Origin: Paraburkholderia sp. Ac-20340
GTDB lineage: Bacteria > Pseudomonadota > Gammaproteobacteria > Burkholderiales > Burkholderiaceae
Assembly (NCBI RefSeq): GCF_017104965.1
Contig: NZ_JAAGPR010000002.1
Location: forward strand, 248,001 to 312,000
DNA: 64,000 nucleotides
Reading direction: 5' to 3'
The translations under genes were made by a program, and so were the position numbers. Numbering within the stretch: position 1 is the first letter of the stretch; every line of letters begins with the position of its first letter. Below are positions 20,401 to 26,337 of the stretch, in pieces. A model generated the notes under the pieces. The model was not told where the DNA came from, did not search any database, and worked only from the letters and a program-made list of their open reading frames with translations.

Positions 20401-21395
20401 CCGCCGCTTCGCGCGTCGAAGCTTCCGGCCCGGTCGTGATCGGCGCGCCGCTCGCGAACACGCAACTGCACGTGCTCACCGACGACCTGCGCCTCGCACC
20501 GCTTGGCGTCAGCGGCGAACTGTGGATCGGCGGCGAAGGACTGGCCACCGGCTACTTCAAGCGCCCCGACCTCACCGAAGCGGCCTTCCGCACGGTGGCG
20601 ATCGAAGGCGCCGCGCCGGTACGGCTCTATCGCACCGGCGATCTCGCGAAGCGCCTCGCCGATGGCTCGCTCCAGCATCTCGGCCGCCGCGACCAGCAGA
20701 TCAAGCTGCGCGGTTTCCGTATCGAGATCGGCGACATCGAAGCGGCCCTGCGCAACGCGCCTGGCGTAGCCGCAGCGGCGGTCGCGCTGCATGAGGTGGC
20801 TGGCCACCCGCGCCTCACCGGCTACATCGTCGCGACGGCAGCAGGCAAGGCCGATACGGGCGAAGTGGCCGCGCACGTGGCGACGGCGCTGCCGGGCTAT
20901 ATGGTCCCGACGCTGTGGATGGTCCTCGACACGCTGCCGCAAACGCAAAACGGCAAGCTCGACCGCAAGGCGCTGCCGGTGCCGGGCGCCGATAGCGTGG
21001 CCACGCCCGCGCGCGCTGCACATCCGGTGCTCAAGGAAGTGCCGCACGTTGCCGCGCCGGTCGAAGCGCCTGTGGCTGCAGCCGAACCCGCAGCGCTGAC
21101 GCCGACCCAGGCCACGCTGGTCTCGATCTGGGGCGACGTGCTCGGCCTGCAGCAGATCGGCATCGACCAGCCGTTCTTCAGCCTCGGCGCGGATAGCCTG
21201 CAACTGTTCCGCATCGTCGCGCGCATGAACGAACGCGGTCTGGGCGTGGATGCGCGCCAGTTGATGAAGAACGTGTCGATCGCGCAACTGGCGGCCAGCC
21301 TCGACGGCGCGCAAGTGGAAGAAGTCGCCGATGTGGCTGCAGCGGCGCGGCCCTCGATCCTCAACTTCAAGCGTAGAAGCGCAGGAGGCATGTGA
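11460..21395 (+). CDS. Hybrid NRPS-PKS with in-line aminotransferase (A-PCP-KS-AT-ACP-AMT-C-A-PCP)
   Basis: A 3311-residue assembly-line enzyme. Domains: A1 about 20-510 (MYTSGSTGKPKG, FDASTLEIW, NGYGPTENTTF, NGKIDRKAL); PCP1 Ser558; KS about 618-1050 (TACSTSL with Cys793, EAHGTATPLGDP, KANVGH); AT about 1142-1460 (GHSVGE Ser1240, HAFHS, the malonyl-type signature); ACP Ser1576 (LGYDSL); Ala/Pro linker about 1620-1740; class III PLP aminotransferase about 1741-2210 (TYGKVVGGG, Lys2044); C about 2236-2660 (HHIICDG, His2366-2367); A2 about 2680-3175; PCP2 Ser3246 (LGADSL). There is no KR, DH or TE. Pocket residues read by eye are DALWLGGTFK-like for A1 (Val-like) and DILQLGLIWK for A2 (usually glycine). 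The expected path is amino acid starter, one malonyl extension, transamination of the beta-keto group, then glycine. ATG 11460 is preferred to TTG 11445 because of the GGGGG site. Confidence 0.95.
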   Translation: MSHRDGISGGEANDAGQALHVIAHFEAICARFGDRLAAIDAIGEERYADLNERSARLATVLRDRGLQPGDRCAIMVPRSRDTLALILAILRVGAVYVPLDPAYPRAQLDFIVADCAPRFVIADHADDSHGVLIDLAGVVSASHSAAPAASHASGRNDPAYIMYTSGSTGKPKGVIVPHRAILRLVSGQTFTSLTPQTRFLNLAPLAFDASTLEIWGPLLNGGCAAIVNEVQPSLDAIAAEIARLGATSAWFTAGLFNALADYRLDAFAPLQEVLTGGDVLSPLHVRKVMEAHAGLQVINGYGPTENTTFSCCHRIARDAALANGDAIPIGQAIAGTQAYIVDDKLAPVADGETGELVVGGDGVALGYLNREDLTAEKFVDDIFTHGAKLYRTGDLVRRRADGAIDFLGRNDRQIKIAGKRIELDEIEHALRAAPGVADAAVAAFEARNGKAIAGFVKADISATTASAFLDSLRAHLKTALPDYMVPAELRALPEFPLTPNGKIDRKALLAQIAVPAASASGAQTQNDAIADRLAAVFDTLLGKTVERHANFFDLGLRSLDLMRAHAIIVRDVTPDLALVDLFRHPNVDALAAHLATLATLDTAQGGKIERRLAARSGAVAVIGMAGRFPGARNVGELWANLLAGRDCITHFDVADLEDSFDDDARREERYVKARPILPDVDRFDAGFFGMLAREAALTDPQQRLFLEIAWEAFEDAGYDPAAVAGAVGVFAGTSMNTYFLKHVLSDRAVIDEFTSQFQIGEYQKLVGAGDFVATRTAYKLGLKGPAISVQTACSTSLTAIGLAVENLRAGRCDMALAGGVSITFPQKRGYYYEEGGMGAADGVCRPFDANAKGTVFGSGAGVVLLKRLEDAIADGDPISAVIRGVGMNNDGADKVGFTAPSVDAQARAIAIAHAEADIDPATIGYVEAHGTATPLGDPIEFAGLVQAFRLGGVEGGQFCALGSAKANVGHLDAAAGVTGLIAASLALRDRTLPPLLHFESPNPGIDAARSPFYFNAAARAWDAGATPRRAGVSSFGVGGTNVHVVLEEAPAREPAQASSQPALQILPLSARSAAALERAKANLASHLAAHPQLALGDVAATLQTGRRAFAHRSVVIADSLDQALAKLQKGAIDAQAPQAAPAVIFMFPGQGAQYPGMGAALYRSEPVYREWIDKGAQALAPHLGLDIRTMLLGEVPDGDDTPHPIRSTIYAQPALFLTEYALAQLWMSRGVKPVAMIGHSVGELVAACVAEAIGFEDALRLIAQRGALMQSAEPGAMLVVRLPEAELRAALPEDVDLAAVNAPSLCVVAGPFAAVEAFEATLKARDIEHRRLHTSHAFHSRMMSGVVEDLATVADSLTFATPKIPYVSSVTGQWAASDRPVSGRYWASHCRDVVRFGDALATVTAQGKPLLLEIGPGRTLATFATQGLPKDRYQAAIASLPDFAMRDREASVLAEATGRLWLNGVTPDWTMLHPEGTRRIALPTYPFEPERHWIDAPATAASRLTTIQAAAAAAPAPTNANTDLSPTAMAQTAQSAQIDRKPRLVAELVSLLAEMSGEAPDTSNPDVTFWDLGYDSLFMGQVSRQLRRRYDVTISFRQIMSDYPTLPTLAEFLDGALPPDPEPVAAPEPAPVEAAVAVAAPAPVASTAVVTASAAPVAIAMPVTGDVQSVIRDQIAAMQSLMTRQLEVLQGVPAALAQPVATVATAAPAAAPAPVATPIAAAVAATAATAPARANGPEIKFEENRPTRFTAYKPGATNSAQMTDAQSAFIADLTTRYSAKTATSKSRTQSYRAVLADPRTASGFREEWKELVYPIVAQRSKGSKIWDVDGNEYIDLVNGYGQTAFGHTPDFVVDAVNAQMAEGFAIGPQSPLAGEVAQMFADMTGHERVTFCNTGSEAVMAAMRLARTVTGKDKVVCFDGDYHGQFDEVLVKPGSEAGVPRAFPLAPGIPGSSVSNMVVLPYARTESLEWIKANIDDIAAVLIEPVQSRHPNLRPKEFVQQLRDVTAANESALIVDEVVTGFRVHPAGMQGYWGIKGDMATYGKVVGGGLPVGVLAGSAQYMDALDGGQWQFGDASVPEVPPTFFAGTFVRHPVVLAAMKAVLQHLKAAGPALQETLGTRMDGLVQRINTHLEKVGIATRAETFSSWFYISFAGEDRLGSLFYAYMRYLGVHIMEGFPCFLTTSHSDEDIRKIGDAFVASIAALQAAGILGNAAQPTDVAAAAAASSATATPAPTQAPLTEPQKEIWMSAQQSHEASLAFNESFTLELSGALNEAAFERAFAATVARHDALRAHFSRVGDTMFADPAARVPLEQIDLSAEADAHAQLAALVDAEAREVFDLTRAPLARAALVRLEASKWAFVFTAHHIICDGWSINIILRDLQALYAAEVSGQAAELDDVQSFLAFASAQDQAGVDKETRDFWMNLHRDSAPQLDLPGDRVRPEVKSFNGTSTTRLLGADLLKQVKTAASKQGCSLFAALFGAAQVLFGRLAGRDDVVIAAPMAGQSQAGEALLAGHCVNFLPLRVKFDRELPFATHMKAVRDHLYDAGDRQNYTYGALVRDLGIKRDFSRLPLTDLQFNLEKVDSQLDMAGVSTRFAPNAKAYCNFDLFLNVIESAQGLRLDCDFNTDVYDEATIQRWLGHYETLLAAIARDADTPVAALPLLGDAEIRHLRDELNASQRAYDLTQTAPALIAAQARKTPAANAVSDELASLSYDELDARANQIARRLVAAGIAPRARIAIAMERTALTVAAMIGVWRAGCAYVPLDMTMPAARLRQILDGADIAAVLADAGGRAVLEPGANRVLELGALLAQHDDPSVTLPRVQDADAAYVIFTSGSTGQPKGVEIAHRALGNFLLSMAQEPGFTAQDRIVAVTTFSFDISGLELFLPLVTGGQVFVAGHEEVRTGFELVARLQTQASTALQATPSLWRMLLEAGFKAPQGFKILCGGEPLPRDLADALLATGAEVWNLYGPTETTIWSAASRVEASGPVVIGAPLANTQLHVLTDDLRLAPLGVSGELWIGGEGLATGYFKRPDLTEAAFRTVAIEGAAPVRLYRTGDLAKRLADGSLQHLGRRDQQIKLRGFRIEIGDIEAALRNAPGVAAAAVALHEVAGHPRLTGYIVATAAGKADTGEVAAHVATALPGYMVPTLWMVLDTLPQTQNGKLDRKALPVPGADSVATPARAAHPVLKEVPHVAAPVEAPVAAAEPAALTPTQATLVSIWGDVLGLQQIGIDQPFFSLGADSLQLFRIVARMNERGLGVDARQLMKNVSIAQLAASLDGAQVEEVADVAAAARPSILNFKRRSAGGM

Positions 21396-21398
21396 GCG

Positions 21399-23660
21399 AT
21401 GAACGGGATAGCGTTGAAAATCGCCCCGGCTCCGGCGGCGGAAACCGGCTACGTGCTGTTCCCGGCGACCGCCTGCCAGGTGCGGTTCTGGCATGAGCAG
21501 AAGGCGTCGCCGCAAGCCACGGCGCTGAATATCGCGTTCCGGCTGCAGTTGTCCGGTCCGCTCGATGCCGCGAGCCTCGAACAGGTGCTCGGCGAGCTGG
21601 TCGCGCGCCACGAAATCCTGCGCACCGGCTTTCTGATGACGGCCGCCGGGTTGCGTCAGCAGGTGTGGAGCGACACGCCCCTGTGTCTGGACGTAATCGA
21701 CCTCACCGGCCGCGACGCGCAAGCCGCGCAAGCCGAGGCCGAACGCACGGGCGGCGAGCAGGCGCGCACCCCGTTCGATTTATCGTCGCGCTCGTTTTTC
21801 CGCGCCGTGTGGCTGCCGCGTTCGCTCACGCAAGGCGAGCTGCAGCTGACCTTCCACTCGCTCGTGATGGACGGCTGGTCGTTCGCCATTCTCGTGCGCG
21901 AGCTGGTGGAAGGCCTGGCCGCGCTGCACGCAGGCAAAGCCGTCGATTACGCCGATGTCGAACTGCATCACGGCGACTACGCGCTGTGGAAAGAGGAGTT
22001 TCTCGCCAGCGGCGCGCTGGATCGCGCACGCGCGCACTGGCGTCGCGAACTGCACGCGTTCAGCCGCTTCGAGGTGCCGGGCGACCGTGCGCGTCCGCAG
22101 GCGCGCCGCTTCCAGGGTGCGATCCGCTCGGTCCTGCTGCCGGTCGAACTCAGCGAGCATCTGATCGACGCCGCCAAGGCGCAAGGCGTCACGCTTTTTA
22201 GCGTGGCCGCCGCGAGTCTGGCGATGGCGCTGCAAAGCCAGGCGGGCGGGACACGTGTTGCGATCGGCACGCAGATGTCGGTGCGCGATCAGCAGGAACT
22301 CGAAGGCGTGATCGGGCCGCTCATCAACACGGTGATCCTGCGTCTCGACATCGCGCCAGGCAGCACACTGGCCAGCGTCATCGCGCAGTGCGGCGCCAAG
22401 CTCAGCGATGCGATCGAACATCTGCATGTGCCGTTCGAAGAGATGGTCGAGATGGCGGGCGAAACTTCCGGTGCGGATCGCCCGCCGCTGTGCCCGGTCA
22501 ACTTCGCCTTGCAGCAGAGCTTCGTCGGCATCGGCGACGAGGTGCGTCGCGACGCTTTCGCCGCGACGACTTCGCCTTCGTTCAACGCGGGCGCGCTCTA
22601 CGACCTCAACTTCTTCATGGTGCGCAGGCCGGAAGGCTGGCGCATTTCGTGCGAAGGCGATCTCGATCTCTACGACGTAGAGACCATCGACGGCTATCTG
22701 GCGAAGTGGCGTGCGATGCTGGAGGCCGTGCAGATTGCGGCGCAGCAGCCAGCGGCGCGCGACGCGAACGGCCAGCCCGCGCAAGCCCATGCCGACGTCG
22801 GCGTGAGCGGCTTCATGAGTCGCGCCGAGCTGGAAGCGAAAGCCCACAACATCGTCCGATTCAACGAGCAAGGGACGCAGACGCCCATCATCGTGCTCAA
22901 CAACATCGCCGTGTTCTACGAACTCGCGCAGCAGCTTGGCGCGCAGCGGCCTGTCGTCGATATGCCGATGGTGCCGAAGACGCCGCAGCACATGCCGCCG
23001 CGCGCTTTCGAGGATCTCGCCGCCGACGCCGTGCGCCTCATCAAAACGATTCAACCCACGGGGCCTTATATCCTCATGGGTTACTGCGTGCTGGGCGCGA
23101 TGGCGCTGGAGGCCGCTCACCAGTTGCGGCGCGAAGGCGAAACGGTGGAACTCGTCATTCTCAACGACTCGTGGTGCCCCGGCTATCGCGAACGCATGCC
23201 CTGGTACGACCGGCTGTTGCGCAAGGTGCAGGTGCGCATGGACGACATTCCGCGCGACTATCGCCTCGCGCGTCGCGGCGAGATGTCGATGATTCACTTT
23301 CTCCAGCAATTCCGCACCGTGCGCTTGTTGCGTCTGACCCAGCTTGCCGTCAAATTCGGATTCCTGAAGAAAGACGGCGCAAGCAACATGATCGACGAGA
23401 ATCTCTGGTACGGCCGCAATATCGGCTATCTGCGCGAGCAGCAGGCGCGCTATCGTCCGGCGCCTTATGACGGCGATGTGCAGATTTTCCGCAGCGCGCA
23501 GGTGCTCAAGGGGCGGCTGTTCTCGCACGACATGGGTTGGGGCGAAGTCATCACCGGCAAGCTGGTCGTGACCGAAGTGCCTGGCCTGCATAACCAGATG
23601 TTTCGCACGGCGGGCTCGGCGGTGATCGGCGGGCAACTGCGCGAGCGGCTGGGCGCGTGA
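21399..23660 (+). CDS. Terminal condensation-thioesterase protein (C-TE), atypical active sites
   Basis: A 753-residue protein starting 3 bases after the NRPS-PKS stop, with its ribosome site AGGAGG inside the end of that gene, so the two are co-translated. The C domain (about 20-450) has the core TFHSLVMDGWS at the HHxxxDG site: His153-Ser154-x3-Asp158-Gly159, so the second, catalytic His is Ser. The C-terminal alpha/beta-hydrolase (about 485-753) looks like a type I thioesterase with nucleophile motif GYCVLG (Cys563 instead of Ser, Leu565 where Gly is usual), Asp590 (VILNDSW) and His731 (PGLHNQMF). No adenylation or carrier domain is present. It should release the chain from PCP2, perhaps by hydrolysis, cyclisation or transfer to a partner held by the C domain. 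The odd residues leave the chemistry open. Confidence 0.9.
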   Translation: MNGIALKIAPAPAAETGYVLFPATACQVRFWHEQKASPQATALNIAFRLQLSGPLDAASLEQVLGELVARHEILRTGFLMTAAGLRQQVWSDTPLCLDVIDLTGRDAQAAQAEAERTGGEQARTPFDLSSRSFFRAVWLPRSLTQGELQLTFHSLVMDGWSFAILVRELVEGLAALHAGKAVDYADVELHHGDYALWKEEFLASGALDRARAHWRRELHAFSRFEVPGDRARPQARRFQGAIRSVLLPVELSEHLIDAAKAQGVTLFSVAAASLAMALQSQAGGTRVAIGTQMSVRDQQELEGVIGPLINTVILRLDIAPGSTLASVIAQCGAKLSDAIEHLHVPFEEMVEMAGETSGADRPPLCPVNFALQQSFVGIGDEVRRDAFAATTSPSFNAGALYDLNFFMVRRPEGWRISCEGDLDLYDVETIDGYLAKWRAMLEAVQIAAQQPAARDANGQPAQAHADVGVSGFMSRAELEAKAHNIVRFNEQGTQTPIIVLNNIAVFYELAQQLGAQRPVVDMPMVPKTPQHMPPRAFEDLAADAVRLIKTIQPTGPYILMGYCVLGAMALEAAHQLRREGETVELVILNDSWCPGYRERMPWYDRLLRKVQVRMDDIPRDYRLARRGEMSMIHFLQQFRTVRLLRLTQLAVKFGFLKKDGASNMIDENLWYGRNIGYLREQQARYRPAPYDGDVQIFRSAQVLKGRLFSHDMGWGEVITGKLVVTEVPGLHNQMFRTAGSAVIGGQLRERLGA

Positions 23661-23721
23661 TCGACATGGCGAGTCATGACAACCCGGCATCCCGCTTGCC
23701 GGGCGATGGGGTAAATGACTG

Positions 23722-24882
23722 ATGTCCCGTTCTCGCAAAGCGTTGATGGTGGCCTTGTGCGGCGTGCTGGCCGTGACCGGGCTGTGCGCGAAGCTCGGTG
23801 CGACGGCGGGCCTCTTTCGCAAACCGCCGGCCGCCGTGGCGGTTGCGACGCGCGCCACGGCACCCGTGCGCTTCGCCGTGCTCGGCGATTCCGATAGCCA
23901 GTCCTATCACGACACGCTGATGCTCGGCGGCCCGGACATGCGCGGCGGTCCCTGGCGCGCGACCACGTGGCAATGGACCGAGGTGCTTGCGCGCCTGCGC
24001 GGGGACCAGGTCGATCTCGGCGCGTGGGGCGCGTGGGGAACCGGCAAATATCGCGCGTTCATCAACGAGGCGCTGGGCGCGCCCGCCCGCACGCCGCCCA
24101 AGGACGATTACCGCTACGATTTCGCCGTCAGCGGCGCGACCTGCCACCAGTTGCTGGGGCTGACGCAGCGCCAGGCGGTGCGTCTCGTCGACTTGATGGA
24201 CACCGAACCGCTCGCCTGGCGCGGCGGCGTCGTGCTGATCCGCATCGGCATCAACGACATCGGCGGCCATGATGTCATGGACGAACTTGCGCACGATCGG
24301 CACGCGGCGCGCCCGACGGCGATGATCGACGCCTGCGTGAGTTCCATCGGCAAGGCGGTCGCGCTGATCCGCAAACGCCACCCCGATACCCATATCGTGC
24401 TGGTGGGCATACTCAGCAACGCGGACTGGTCGGTGGAGTTCGGCAGTTGGCAATCCGGCGCGGCAATCGCCAATATCGACGCTGGGCTCGATCGCTTCGA
24501 CAATGGCTTGCGCAAGCTCGCATCGTCGGATCGGCATATTCTTTTTCTCGACGATCGCGCGTGGTTCCGAGGCCTGTGGGGCGAGCGCGACGAACACGGC
24601 TTGCCGACCTACAAAACCGTGCGCCTCGCGCCTGGTTGGGCCATCACGAATACGTCCGGCAACGATCCGCACAATGCCGTTCTGAGCGACAGCCACGCGG
24701 GCGTCGTGTGGAATACGCTGTGGACGCAGCACCTCGTCGCGTCGCTGAACACCGCCTTCGGCATGACGATCCAACCCATCAGCGATGACGAAGTCATTGC
24801 GTTTCTCAAGCCCGCCTTTGCGCCCCGGCATCCTTACGCGAACGCCGACGTCGTGCACAACCAGGCGCTTCCGCAACAATAA
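23722..24882 (+). CDS. Exported SGNH/GDSL-family hydrolase
   Basis: A 386-residue protein with a hydrophobic N-terminal signal or anchor (residues 8-28) and the SGNH blocks: block I VLGDSDSQS (Ser57), block III RIGINDIGG (about residue 175), and block V SDSHAG (Asp323, His325). Family members are esterases, lipases or carbohydrate acyl-esterases; AlgX/AlgJ-type relatives move acetyl groups on polysaccharides. It follows the C-TE gene by 61 bases on the same strand and ends at a strong terminator, so it is probably the last gene of the NRPS operon. It could deacylate or modify the peptide after export, or act on the neighbouring exopolysaccharide. Confidence 0.8.
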   Translation: MSRSRKALMVALCGVLAVTGLCAKLGATAGLFRKPPAAVAVATRATAPVRFAVLGDSDSQSYHDTLMLGGPDMRGGPWRATTWQWTEVLARLRGDQVDLGAWGAWGTGKYRAFINEALGAPARTPPKDDYRYDFAVSGATCHQLLGLTQRQAVRLVDLMDTEPLAWRGGVVLIRIGINDIGGHDVMDELAHDRHAARPTAMIDACVSSIGKAVALIRKRHPDTHIVLVGILSNADWSVEFGSWQSGAAIANIDAGLDRFDNGLRKLASSDRHILFLDDRAWFRGLWGERDEHGLPTYKTVRLAPGWAITNTSGNDPHNAVLSDSHAGVVWNTLWTQHLVASLNTAFGMTIQPISDDEVIAFLKPAFAPRHPYANADVVHNQALPQQ

Positions 24883-25227
24883 AAAACGCGCAGTCATCGC
24901 GCGCTGTACGGGCAGATCGCCAGCGGCGACTGCCCGTATTCGTTTTTCTCTACTCCGAAAAATCCCGACACGAATTTGAAAATACATTCATTCAATTTCG
25001 AATTCCGACATTGTCCATAACGTTATTTGCATTCCGTTTACTATTCTGACTATCTGCCAAATGTGCGCTTACGAACTGAATACACTCAATCCGATGATGT
25101 TTAATAAAGCGTGATAGACAGGGAAATTCCGGGTAAGCAACGGAAGGCTGGTGTTCGACAACGAACATGAGCGGCATAACCACGCTAGTAGCCTGTAGAC
25201 AGGTCTTCCCCAACCTGTGAGGCTGCC
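24883..25227. other. Intergenic region with terminator and A/T-rich upstream site
   Basis: 345 bases. The left part is the terminator of the NRPS operon; the right part (about 24970-25130) is A/T-rich and should contain the promoter of the first cupin-like gene. The 11-mer TCATTCAATTT at 24988-24998 also occurs at 9612. No gene is visible. Confidence 0.55.
24907..24947 (+). terminator. Strong terminator after the SGNH hydrolase gene
   Basis: TACGGGCAG (24907-24915) pairs with CTGCCCGTA (24930-24938), with an inner TCGCC/GGCGA stem and a single bulged A, followed by TTCGTTTTT. It ends the PPTase/NRPS-side transcript. Confidence 0.85.
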
Positions 25228-26214
25228 ATGTCGATAACTGGCGATGATGCTGCGTGGACAGAAGAATTACTCCAATGCTCCCCGGACGATAATGTTCTTA
25301 AAGCGTCGAAGAATGAGTTCAAAAGCAAATTCAATCTTCATTCTTTTAAATTCAACCATAACCTGCATCAAAGCGGTTTATTCGAAATTCCCAGAATCAG
25401 GCAGGTCGCGCAACGGATGATGGATCGCAACGGCAACTTTTGCGCGATCAATTTCAAACACGGCTCGCTGGATACCAAGTTCAGTGCGATGCCCCATAGC
25501 AATCAACTGGACGAGGCGTTTTCCCTGGTTGGCGAAAGCACGACATGGATCAAACTCACTCAAGCGCAACACTACGACCCGGAGTATGCGCAGGTGCTCG
25601 ATCAGGTGACGGCCGAACTCGAGGACCTTGCCGATTTTCCGCTGCGCAGGGACATGACATGGCGAACGATGACGCTGATCATCGCCTCGCCCATGATTGC
25701 CACGCCTTTCCATATCGATCACGAAACCAATTTTCTCTTCCAGATACAAGGCTCGAAAGATGTCTGCCTGTTCCCGGCGACCGATCGCGAGCTGGTCCCG
25801 GATCAGGAAATAGAACGCTATTACGGCGGCAACTTCGAAGCCGCGCATTATCGTCAGCAGTTGCAGGATCGCGGCACGATCTTTCGCTTGTCGCCGGGAG
25901 AAGTCGTTCACCATCCGTCATTGGCGCCGCATTGGGTGAAGAACGACAACAATATTTCGGTGAGCATCAGCATCAGCTATTGCATGAAGTCGCTCGAACG
26001 CCGCGCAAGGGTTTATCAGGCCAACTATATTTTGCGCAAGATGGGGCTGCATCCCGTATCGCCCGGTGTATCGCCGCTGCGTGACAGAGTGAAAAGAAAG
26101 GTCATGTCGACGCTGGAACATCCGCATCCGCAGACCTTTTCGGAAGTCGTTCACGAACCGCTGAACCGGTTCAAATCACCGCTGAATGCAGTGAGACGGA
26201 TCGTCAAACGCTGA
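25228..26214 (+). CDS. JmjC/cupin-like putative Fe(II)/2-oxoglutarate oxygenase A
   Basis: A 328-residue protein with a cupin-like JmjC fold signature. TPFHIDHETNFLFQIQG supplies the HxD pair (His162, Asp164) and LAPHWVKN the distal His235, the 2-His-1-carboxylate triad of Fe(II)/2-oxoglutarate hydroxylases. No signal peptide is present, so it should act in the cytoplasm. A GAGG ribosome site precedes ATG 25228. It is a paralogue of the next gene, with the same core (NFL-QIQGSKD then a -YY-G motif). Codon use is more A/T-rich than the NRPS gene. Similar proteins hydroxylate amino acids, peptides or carrier-bound residues. Position beside the NRPS operon suggests tailoring, but the adjacent EPS genes are an alternative context. 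Confidence 0.72.
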   Translation: MSITGDDAAWTEELLQCSPDDNVLKASKNEFKSKFNLHSFKFNHNLHQSGLFEIPRIRQVAQRMMDRNGNFCAINFKHGSLDTKFSAMPHSNQLDEAFSLVGESTTWIKLTQAQHYDPEYAQVLDQVTAELEDLADFPLRRDMTWRTMTLIIASPMIATPFHIDHETNFLFQIQGSKDVCLFPATDRELVPDQEIERYYGGNFEAAHYRQQLQDRGTIFRLSPGEVVHHPSLAPHWVKNDNNISVSISISYCMKSLERRARVYQANYILRKMGLHPVSPGVSPLRDRVKRKVMSTLEHPHPQTFSEVVHEPLNRFKSPLNAVRRIVKR

Positions 26215-26337
26215 GCGCGTAGCCTCGTGCAACGAGTGCGCCGGCACTGCGATTTCAGCGCCGGCGCAGCAGCTTCGGTCTTGTCGGCAGGTTGGGTTTT
26301 TAAGGCTGCGATTCTTTTACTTTCTGGAGAAAGATCC

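Noticed and set aside
11952..21731. Very long minus-strand frames opposite the NRPS genes (11952-14450, 14742-18221, 18228-21731)
   Set aside because: They mirror the coding bias of the NRPS gene, are rich in Arg/His/Gln/Asp, and show no family motif; GC-rich genes commonly leave an antisense frame open.
9612..24998. The repeated 11-mer as attachment sites of a mobile element
   Set aside because: It is short and A/T-rich, one copy is part of an inverted repeat, and no integrase or transposase is present.
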